Assembly: GCA_904066235.2 (NCBI GenBank)
Contig: CAJFCV020000005.1
Location: 2,480,001 to 2,544,000 of the forward strand
Reading direction: 5' to 3'
Length of the DNA stretch: 64,000 nt
DNA from: Bursaphelenchus xylophilus
Lineage: Eukaryota; Nematoda; Chromadorea; Rhabditida; Aphelenchoididae
Shown here: in pieces, positions 22,350-32,600 of the stretch
How positions within the stretch are numbered: the stretch's first letter is position 1
How the letters are laid out: each line of letters starts with the position of its first letter
Made by a program: the position numbers and the translations under genes
Notes under the pieces: generated by a model
Told to the model about the DNA's origin: nothing
Seen by the model: only the letters and a program-made list of their open reading frames with translations
The model's database searches: none

Positions 22350-25300
22350 ATGGCGTCGACGGACAGAACCGCCGAAGAGCCGTCCGAGGCATTGGCCGGA
22401 GAGGTCTATCCGATTGGCCGTCATGCTCTGGATGATCCGAACCTTTTCGACGTCAAAACGGAGCCCTACGAGCCCGAAGAGAACCCGCTTCCCAAGTCGG
22501 ACGAGGGCTTCAGTTGCGATGAGGTGCGGAAAACTTGATCGGAATATTTTTCGTTTAGCTCTCCGACATCACCGAAGAATTCGATCGCGTCCGCTCTGTG
22601 GGTACCAGCCAGCTTTCAGGCTTATGGCACAGCCAACTCCGCCCACTTTTCCAACATCCGCACATGAAGTATGTGGCGTTGGCCAATTTGATCCTTTTCT
22701 TGGTTGTGGTCTTTCTGCTGGCACTTATGGTCGCGTTGGCCATTGTCGCGGCGGTTTTCCATTATGAGGTGAGAGCGGGAAAGATTTTAGCGGTTTCTGG
22801 AATGCACAGTGCAATATTTATGAAACTCTCGGTCTGCACTGTGCGGAAGTTTAAAAAATCTGATTTTTTTCATCTCATAGGAGATTTTTTTTCAAATTAC
22901 CGTGCTGTAGCAATTTTCTAGGGCAAATTGTCTTAATCGCACAGTGCGAAACTAAAATTTCTCCGCACAGTGCAACGAAACTTCAATTTGATTTTATTTT
23001 GCACAGTGCAGAACTTATGAAACTTTCGGTCTGCACGGTGCGGAAATTAAAAAAATCTGATTTTTCTCACCTCATAGGAGATTTTTTTTCAAATTATCGT
23101 GCTGTAGCAATTTTCTAGGGCAAATTGCTTTAATCGCACAGTGCGAAACTAAAATTTCTCCGCACAGTGCAACGAAACTTCAATTTTGTTTTATTTTGCA
23201 CTGTGCAGAATTTTGTGAAACTTTCGGTCTGCACTGTGCAACAAAAATCGATTTTCTTTTATCTTGCACTGTGCAAAATAAAAATTTTTTTTCCGATTCT
23301 GGCTCAGAAATTTTTTATATTTACAGGGTGCGCCAATAAAATCTGGACTAATATTTTTGCTTGTCCTGCGGGCTGTTACAGTACGAGAACAACGTGGGCC
23401 GTTGTGGACGCGTATAATACGTCCAAGAAGCTATCTTTAAAGTTTCAGACAAAATAATAGTCTACGACACTTGTTTTGCCATTATAAGTGCTTACAACTA
23501 AGGCGCCCGAAACACGGACCCCAAATTGGTCAAAAAATGGTTGAGCTATCTTTACCGTTTTATGCTATGGGCTGAAATTTACTTTTTCTGTTAGAGCTCT
23601 GGTCGGTTTTTATACACAGAAATTGATTTTGCCTAATTACAATTATTAGGCTTTTTACAGCTTATCAAAGATGCCTTAAAAACGGGCCGTTTTCCCAGAA
23701 AACTTCCGTTAAATCAAAGATTTTTATGTAGAAGTTTCCCTGTGTGATTCCAAACATGTTAAGAAGCAGAACTACTTTTGTAAGAATAACCAGAGCCTGC
23801 CTGGTCGCCTTTCAAAATGGATTTTTCTATCTGCTGCCTCTGGGGATGAAATAGTGACTGTAGTGGCATAATTTACTACATGCTCGCTATTCGAGTGATC
23901 TTGGACTAGATATTTCTAAAAGTGTTTTGGCTACATCAGCATGTATCCAGTATACAACTCTGTGTTGTTTTTTACGCTCAAGGCTTTTCGCACTTGTTAC
24001 AAACTGCCAAAACGTTTCAAGTTCCGAATGACCGTGCCTTGAGTTCCCCCCATGAACTTTTATTTATACAGAAACGGTCCACTTGTATATGCGGACTTGC
24101 TTTTACACAATAACAATTGGCTAAGTATACACTCTGTAATCACGGAATTTTGGAGCTTCACGAGCAATAATCTGGCGTTCAGATCCTTAAAAACAGAAAA
24201 ATCCAAATTTTTGGGCCTTTTCCTGTTTCCGCCACCAGCGTCGCCTGACCGGCCGCCAACTATGATTCCGTAGGCTGTTACAAAGTTAACAGCACGTACT
24301 TTTATATATATAAATTTGAAGAACGTCAGTCCCCCTTAGCAGAAATAATGGAAGAATTAATATCCCAGTCATCATCTGCAAAAAAAAATTTCTGCACCTC
24401 CAAAAAGTTTTGATGATTTTTTCAGTCTTACAATAGGCATTGATCTGGACATTACCGATGATGTATAGCACGGTTGTTACCCTTTCTAAAAGTGCTAAAA
24501 GTTTCCATTCTTAGGCCATCCGAAAAAAGCTATATGGAATTTAGTTTTGTCCAGATTTTATTGGCGCACCCTGTAATTTGAGTGTCATATAAACTGTAAT
24601 TACAATTAATTTCAGGCGCTTGTCAACAACGAATCCGAAATTCCATGTGTTTACGAATGGATGGAATGGAGTCAGTGCTCGGCGACCTGCCGAACCCCTG
24701 ACCAACCCGTGCCCACCAAGAGTCGGAGTGTGGATCCGAAATCGATTATCAGGGCTAGAGGACGTATGTATCAGACTGCACCGTGCCCAGAACGAGTTTC
24801 ACAGCTGACGGTACAGTTTGAGGGGCTTTTTATTGATTCTATTTTTCAGGACAGCGCTCCGTGTAACACGCATTGGTGCCCGATAAAACTGAGCACTCTC
24901 AAATTCAAGGAATGTAAATATTCGGTTCGCCATAACAAAAACATTCGATTGAGGGATATCCCGATGGAAGATCAATTGGTAAGTCATCAAAATTTTTGGC
25001 GCTACGGTTTTTTGGGTCAACGATGCTATGGATGTCCTTAGTTCGTCTTTGTATGCAGGGCGGAGACTAGGAGAAGGCCTAGTTAGTAGAAATAATAAGA
25101 TTGATTATGTCCTAGTATAGCTTGTGGTAAAAGTTCCTTATTTTGGCCACAACTTATAACTTTGCGGAGACTTGTCGGAATTAGCCCAAAGATCGCGGAG
25201 TACCTTTGTTGTGGCCAAAATAAGGAACTTTTTCCTAGCTTATCATCTATTACGGGGTATTTTGTATTTACTAACATCAATACAGAGGGAGACGTGATCT

Positions 25301-26024
25301 AGTGACAAATGGCAAAATGCTTCCCTCTCCAAGCGAAAAAAACTTTGTTTTGAAGCTTTCCCGGTTATTTTTTATTCATTTCCTATACTATCTTTGATTA
25401 TTCAGTAACAGAAAAATTTAATACAGCGGGGGACCTAATCTAGTGGCAAAAACGTATCATTTTGCATCGGGGAAGTATCAAAAATGTGGCAAAATGCTTC
25501 TCTCTCCAAGTGAAAAAACTTCGTTTTGAAGGGCGTGCTCTTTTCCCTCACAGAAAGAGCGGGCGCGCTTTTCAAATCTGAATCTTTTTACTTGGGGAGA
25601 GAGGTATTTTGCCACATTTTTTGATGCTTCTTGGATGCAAAATGGTACATTTCTTGCTACTGGATCAGGCCCCCCAGTGTAATATCTAGATAAAAGTTGC
25701 GGCTCTCAAATTTTGGTCTTTTATTATATTTATACGTTACAATAACTCAGGGTAAAAAAAACTAAGTTAGCCCCCCTTCGCCGGGCGTCCGCCGAGCATT
25801 CAGCGGCTTTTCCAGGCCTCGTAGGCACTCGTAGGCACTTCCTATTACATTTTTTGGATATCCACCTGCTCTACGCCTCGTATCGATCGATTTTATCTTG
25901 TCCCGAAAAATCGGGACCCGAAATTGAAAATTTAACAAATTTTAATTTTTTTTTTAAATTTAAAATTTTTTTTTTTATTTTTCAGATTGAACTGGACGAA
26001 GAGCGAATTTACAGGGAGTGTTAA
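22350..26024 (+). CDS. Type II membrane protein with a thrombospondin type 1 repeat
   Basis: Exons 22350-22523, 22559-22768, 24616-24810, 24850-24978 and 25986-26024 are all in phase 0 and give 248 residues. Residues 1-~95 are acidic and cytoplasmic-like. About 107-130 is a hydrophobic helix (LANLILFLVVVFLLALMVAL) with no N-terminal signal, so the C-terminus should be outside. Residues ~140-215 hold a TSP1 repeat: WMEWSQCSATC, then a spaced Cys (APCPERV) and a CNTHWC close, linking the Trp/Cys core typical of the fold. TSP1 proteins bind extracellular matrix and guidance partners; C. elegans has membrane TSP1 proteins in cell migration, but I make no orthology claim. Intron 2 (1.85 kb) holds a tandem repeat and a mariner-type element. 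AATAAA lies at about 26049. Confidence 0.7.
22801..23280. repeat. Tandem ~197-base repeat, about 2.2 copies
   Basis: The block beginning GAAACTCTCGGTCTGCACTG recurs about 197 bases later as GAAACTTTCGGTCTGCACGG, and partly again near 23217. Each unit includes several GCACAGTGC-type hairpins related to family E. Confidence 0.8.
23325..24575. mobile_element. Tc1/mariner-type element, defective
   Basis: Terminal inverted repeats CAGGGTGCGCCAATAAAATC at both ends are flanked by TA. The length, about 1.25 kb, fits a mariner/Tc1 element. I found no intact transposase; both strands are full of stops. It lies in intron 2 of the TSP1 gene. Its end resembles that of the mariner at 46058 (CAGGGTGCGGCA). 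Confidence 0.8.
25005..25125. repeat. Dispersed repeat, shared with 61950-62070
   Basis: The block CTTAGTTAGTAGAAATAATAAGATT-like, preceded by CGATGCTATG and GGCTAGGAGAAAGC-like sequence, has a clear relative in the intron of the TTBK-like kinase gene 37 kb away. Confidence 0.65.
25128..25240. repeat. Short inverted repeat
   Basis: Arms are AAAGTTCCTTATTTTGGCCA and TGGCCAAAATAAGGAACTTT, with a loop of about 70 bases. It is embedded in the dispersed repeat that is shared with 61950-62370 and absent from that copy. Confidence 0.8.
25275..25362. mobile_element. Family A MITE fragment
   Basis: Only the left arm is present (CGTGATCTAGTGACAAATGG, then CTTCCCTCTCCAAGCG). It is truncated before the centre. 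Confidence 0.6.
25422..25681. mobile_element. Family A foldback MITE, copy 6
   Basis: Ends are TACAGCGGGGGACCTAATC and GATCAGGCCCCCCAGTGTA. It lies in the last intron of the TSP1 gene, inserted within the dispersed repeat. Confidence 0.8.
25682..25920. repeat. Dispersed repeat, second part (relative at 62096-62370)
   Basis: It shares TATCTAGATAAAAGTT, CCAGGCCTCGTAGGCA and CGTATCGATCGATTTT in the same order with 62096-62370. Together with 25005-25125 it reconstructs one repeat split by later insertions. Confidence 0.7.
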
Positions 26025-26600
26025 ACCATAGTATTGTATTTATTTTTGAATAAATTACTTTAATTTTGAAACTTTGGAAACTTGAAAAAAATCAAAATAA
26101 ACAATATTGCTTTCAATTTTATGAATGAATAACGTATCCTAAGCGCAAATCCACACCGCGTATTATGTCTTTTTGATATATCTCGAGAATAAACAAGCAG
26201 AGAACGAGTGGTTTTCGCGTAGGGGACGGATGGAACGCTCCTCACTCATAATTCCCAAGGCCCTTGGGACTTGCTCGCAAGATCTTCGTTTTTGTTGCTT
26301 TTTTTATTCTTACAATCTTTTACAGAGGTCTCTTGTACATTTACAAGTGATTTTAAAAGTTTATTTGAAGTAAAAAAGTTGCCGAAAATTTATGGTTTTT
26401 TTCTAGTGCATTTTGCACTACAAATCTTTCATATTTTTTCGGAAATTTTTGAGAAATTTTTAAATGACGTCATTTTAAAGCTAGACATATATTTTTTTTT
26501 AATTGTAAAATAGGGTGTTACTGACTTGGTAAATACCGAAAAATGTCAATATCGTTCAAGAAAGCCTAGAAAATCCAAGATTTTGATATTACTTTAGGTA
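26025..26600. other. Intergenic between the TSP1 and kettin-like genes
   Basis: AT-rich with no convincing exon. A reverse-strand frame at 26245-26060 is not supported. The 3' end has an ACTTTAG acceptor just before the kettin-like start codon. Confidence 0.35.
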
Positions 26601-29600
26601 ATGTGGGGAGTCCGTCTAGGAAATCAACAGACAGGCCCTCAATTTGTCCAACCACTGCCTGGAAATGTTGGGGAAATTGAAGAGAACACTGCGTTGCATC
26701 TAGAATGTAAAGTCGAGCCATTCCACGACGATTCTTTGCAAATTTTTTGGCTTCACAACGGAAGACCGCTAAATCATGGTGGGTAAAATACGAGGTCCTT
26801 TTTTATGGTCGTAAAATAATTTTAGGCCATCGGTTTCGGACTTTTCATGATTTCGGCTTAGTGACGTTGGATATTCTCCATGTTTATGCCGAGGACAGTG
26901 GGACGTTCACGTGTGTGGCGGAGAATTCGAATGGCCGAGCCGAGACTTCGACCGATTTTTATTGTCATCGTAAGTGAGGCGAGAAAGCTATACGCGGAAA
27001 TATTTATAACGAGATTTTTTAACTGCTTTTTTCGTTCCAGCCAAGGACTCAATCATGGATCAAACACAACTTCCGACGAGTGTAGCGAGGATTCAGGAGC
27101 TTGAAGCGCCCAAAGGCCCAATGCAGGAAGAGGAGCCGGAGATTGTTTATAATCCAGCCAATTTCATCAAGCCACTCCAAGGCTCGATTCAAGCGAATGA
27201 AGGGGAAAGCGTGTTTTTGGAGGCAAAAGCCGGCCCAGTCGAGGATAACACTTTGGCTGTAAGTGGCAAAGAGCATTCGGCGTATTTTAAACTAGGAGGG
27301 CAGTTACTCCAAATGCGACGCTCGGATTTCGATGAAACGTGGCGCTAATTTCGAATGACTATTTTCTAAAGCAGCGGATCTGATCCACTGCCAAAAACGT
27401 ACCATTTTGAAGTATCAGAAATGTGGCAAAATGCTTCCCTCTTCAAGTGAAAAAACTTCGTTTTGAAGGGCTTCCCTCACAAAAAGAGCGGGCACGTTTT
27501 TTCGGAGACTTTTCACTTGGAGAGGGAGGCATTTTGCTACATTTCTTGATACTTTCCGGGTGCAAAATGGTAAGTTTTTTTTGCCACTGGATCAGGTCCG
27601 CCACTGTAAAACAAGCACGAGATATCTAGCTTGCGCTTTGCAGAAGCGACCGAGATTTTTAGGTCGAAAATCTGGAAATATGCGGCACTTTTTTGGCAAA
27701 TTTTGGAATGAAAATTTTCATGCTTATTTCTACTGTAGACGCTAATATTTCCCACAAAAATACTTTGTTCCGCTCGAAACTGGCCAAGTTATGGTTTAAA
27801 ACTGTTTTTCTCTGATCACTCTATGGGTTTCGCATAATCTTTTGGCCAAAAAGATCGTTGAATATCTCGGCTGCGCCTGCAAAATGCGAGCTAGAATTTT
27901 CATGTTTTGTTATGTGGCCTATAACCGTCATGTGTGCAAACTTTAAGGAAAATATAAGAGTTGCACTTGGGGTACTTTTGTTGTCAGAAAACTGTTGTCT
28001 AACTTTATTCCCGTCATGATTTATACATATATACATGAATCTTTTGAACTTTTTCCGAACCTTTCTTCCAGCACGAATGGTACTTCAACAACCGGCCCTT
28101 AATGCACGCTAATCGTTTCGTCACTGCTCAAGAATTTGGCGTCATCACCATGAACATCCTCTACTTGTATCCCGAGGACACTGGGACCTACACTTTGCTC
28201 ATCCGAAACGCCACTGGCCAAGCGCAAAGTAGTGTTGATATTAAGGTCGCCGGAAATGGATCGATGTTTATCAACACGTTCCATCCGAAATCAGTCAATC
28301 GGATCAACGAATTGGAGGCGCCAAAGCCATTGCCAGAAGAGGTGCCGGAGGCGGAAAAGAAACAACCGGCGATTACCAAGAAACTGAACAGTGTTCCCGC
28401 TTGCAACGAGGGCGACTCGGCCCACTTTGAGGCCAAGTACACTCCAACTGATGACAATCAAGTCAGCGTAGAATGGCTTTTTAATGGACGGCCGATCAAG
28501 GTAGGAACTTGTACATAAAAAAGTGAATTTCTTGGAATGGAAAGGAGACTTGAAAAAAAGTGATGCAAAGGGAATAGAAAAAAATAGGACATCAAAAAAT
28601 TTGGGGGCAAAAAATTTAAAAATTTAAATTTTCAAAAACTGATGTTCGGATTATGCCCAAATTTGGAATATATCATCTAAATGAACTTCAGATCAATCAC
28701 TGAAATTTTCAGCTCAGGATTTACTTTCTTAGCCAAGATATTCAACAGACTTTTTTTCGAGACAGCACAGAAAATGAGGAGAGACGAACAGAAAAAAAAG
28801 TTTTGGCTTTATCCCTGCGAAATTTTCAAGAAAATTTTGATTTTGTAGTAAAAATATTACTTAACACTTTTAATTACAGTGCCGGACCTGATCCAGTGGC
28901 AAAAAACGTACCATTTGGCATCCAGGAAGCATCAAAAATCTGGCAAAATGCTTCCCTCTTCAAGTGAAAAAACTTCGTTTTGAAGGGCTTCCCTCACAAA
29001 AAGAGCGGGCGCACTTTTGAATTCGGAGTTTTTTTCACTTGGAGAGGGAAGCATTTTGCCACATTTTTGATACTTCCCTGATGCAAAATGATACGTTTTT
29101 TGCCACTGGATCAGGTCTTCAAGTCGGTCGTGGCGATGCGACTTTCAATGCGACATAGTGATCATTATTTTCCCAACAGACTTGATAGCAAAAGCATTTT
29201 TTTAACTGCGATTGCCCTATTTCGAGTAGCTGTTTTCCAATCAAGAAATCCTAATTTTTCAGCATTCAAACCGCCATCGGATGATCAATGATTTTGGCAA
29301 TGTTTCGTTGGACATCAATTACTTGTTTATCGAAGATTCTGGAGAATACACTCTTATAGTCAAGAATAGGAAAGGCCAAGCTCAAACCTCAACCAAACTT
29401 CAAGTCAACGGCAGTGAGAGGATCTTGGACAACACTATGCATCCAAAGAGTTTGCCGAGGATCCAACAACTCGAAATGCCTCCACCTTTGCCAGAGGAAA
29501 AGCCGGAAAAGCCGGAGGAGCCTCCGAAATTCAAACGGGCTCTTCAGTTGGTGGTTACTTCACAGGTAAGTTGAGCATACCGAGGAATAAACAAGTTTAG

Positions 29601-32600
29601 TCAAGCAGAACGAGGTTTCAAATTGTGATTTCGGCGAGATGCACAGCAAGAAATCAATAGCTTGATTTTCACTGTGCAATTTTCAATATGCTTCTTTGAG
29701 CTCGCATCCTGACTTTCTCTGAACGGTAAAAAAGCCAAAAATTACGCCAGCGACTTTACCAATGGACTAATATCGGCGAAGGCACCCAAAAAACATATTT
29801 TTTCTTAATGTTCTCAAAGTTAACACGCGTTTTCTAACAAGCGAATGGTCCCATTTGCGACGCTCAGATTTTCTTCAAATTGTGACACTTCGGGCATAGA
29901 CCACATATGAAGTCATGAAAATTTTAGCTCTTGCTTTGCAGGCGGAGATTACAAAAAAAAAATCGAGCAATTTACTGTAAAACCATTACTATATTTTCTC
30001 ATGAAAAGTCTCATTTTTAAAATACGTCGGGTCAAGCATTTGCTTCCGATTAGAAATTTCCTTCTTCTCTTACAGGACGGAAATCGCTCTTCTCAAGCGA
30101 TCCAAGAAGGAGATGACGTCAAAATCGACTGCACTGTTTCTCCAATTACTGACAATCAACTTCGCGTTGAATGGTACTTCAACGGGCAGCCGTTACTCCA
30201 CAGCAACCGGATCAGAATCACCAATGACCTTGGCTATGTTGCGCTGCAGTTTCCGCATATTTGCGCTCGCGACAGTGGGAACTACATATGTCGGGCGATC
30301 AGCCCTTGCGGAAGTGCTGAAGCCAGCATCAGCGTGGACGTGAAGCCCGCGGCCAACATGCTGTTGGAGACTCAGCATGAGAAGTCGTGGAAAGAGATAT
30401 TTGAGATGGAGAATCGAATCGTCGAAAGGCCGGAGACGCCTGAGGCCAAGTACGAGGCTCCTCGTTTCTCGCAGAACTTGAGCAACGTTGACAGTGCTGT
30501 TGAAGGCGATACAATTCGGCTGGAATGCCGGCTAAAGCCCGTTGACGACCCGAGTCTGGTTGTTTTTTGGACCTTCAACGGAAATCCGTTATTTGAAGCC
30601 AACAGATTCAGACATCATCAAAGCTTGGATCTAGTGGAGTTAGAGATTTCTAAAGCGGTGGCTGAAGACTCAGGGAGATATGAGTGTCATGCGACAAGTG
30701 CTAATGGACAAAGCTCAACAGGATGTGAGGTGAAAGTGAAGGCAACGGAGAGCTTGTTGTTGAAGTAAGTGGGAAATTTATGCTCGAAAAAAATGTTGTG
30801 GGATATTTTACATAGGCTGCGAACCAATTTTCAAAAGTTTTCGTTAGCGCTTTCAATAGGGAACTGGAGATATTGAACCACCTTTAGAGATCATAGAGAA
30901 GGAAGAGAGGCGGTTAGAGAAACTCAAAAAACAATTTATTTTTCAGCCCTATCTGCTGAATCTTTTGCAAATTGACGCCCATTACACGTCGATCCAGCAA
31001 ATTTCCTGAGCCGTTTAGACGTTTCGTCAACGCACTATCGATTAACCCAAGGATTTTAGAAATCAAAATTTTTTCTGAAGAATCTTTGGAGGGGGAAATT
31101 GTTCTTGAAACGTCGAGAAAAATTTGGAACCATAATTTTTAACCAAAAATCAGAGAAGTTATGGTAGAAAAACTCCTTATTCGACGTACATTCTCAAAAA
31201 AAGATCGTTAAATGTCTCTACTGTCCATAAAAATCAAGCTAGAATTTACAGGAACTGGAGACCAGCTTAGATTGAGTGTGCAAAAATATTAAAAAAGAAA
31301 AAGTCTTGTGGCAACTTGTTTATGTATTATTTCAGCACCCAAAATGAGCGGACCTGGAGCAAAATCCAACAGCTCGAAATCACCGATGAGCTTCCCGAAC
31401 CGCCCGAAAAGCCATTCTCCGCTCCAAAATTCTCTCAAAATCTTGAATCCGTCAAATTAAAAGAAGGTGAAACTATCCTTTTGTCTACTCGCATATCTCC
31501 CCACGACGATCCTAATCTCTCAATAGTCTGGCTAAAAGACGGTCAGCCCGTTTTCAGCAGTAATCGGGTCCACCAACTGTTCGAATTTGGCCTTGTAGGA
31601 CTGGAAATTGTTCATTCCATCCAAAACGACGCTGGAAATTACACTGTTGTCGCGAAGAATGCCGCAGGACAAGTTCAATTGTCAGCCAAAGTGGAGGTTG
31701 AAGGGAATGAAAGCATCTTGGCGGACGTTCAACATGAATTGAGTTGGAGGAAAATTCGGGAATTAGAGGCGCCAAAAATGACGTTGGAAGAGATCCCGGA
31801 GAAAAAGCACAACCCTCCGCAATTCTGGAGCCAACTTCAGAGCATTAAAGACGCGGTGGAAGGCGAGACTGTCAAATTGGAAGCAAAAGTCAAGCCAATT
31901 GATGATCCCAACTTGGTTATTACATGGTATCATAATGATCAAGTTTTGGGAGCCAGTAATCGGTTTGTGACCAGGAATGAGTTTGGCCACATTTCGTTGG
32001 AGATTTTGTATGTTATGGAGCAGGTGAGGAAGAAATTTTGTTTATTACAAGATGTATGAGATCGACGTATTTTAAAATTAAGAAATTTTTTATTTTTATT
32101 AAAGCGGTAGTCCAACTACACTGCTCGACAAAATTATAAATGCACTTCTAAAATCACTGTAACTTTTGTGGTTTTCTGTAAAACTGTGCCATATTTGGCC
32201 CAAATGTGTACCAGTGTACTATAAATCTTGTGCCAAAAAATTATTTTGAAAAGTTTCCACAATTTGGAAAAAGGTTGAAAAAACCGAAATTTTGGAAATT
32301 TTCTTTGCGACAAAATTATAAATTCACGCAATATTTTGCAATTTTCTTGCCGTTGGCGCTGAAGCAAAGTAAGTTATTTGGCTTAGTGGTTTCCTTAGGT
32401 GTCCTTCTGGCATGCTACGAGAAAAAACAGTGACAGAATTTGAAAAAGGCGGAATTACGACCCTGAAACCGCAATGACCTCGGGTTTGCCAGATTTCGGC
32501 TCAGGTAGGCCGTTCAGCCGAAGTTGTGAAGAACTACTTGGCTCATCCGGAAGCCTTCAACACGTCTAAACGTTCTGGCAAAAAAGGTTTACCACCGCGG

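Noticed and set aside
23922..24471. Short ORFs inside the 23325-24575 element
   Set aside because: No transposase motif could be recognised; only the element ends are supported.
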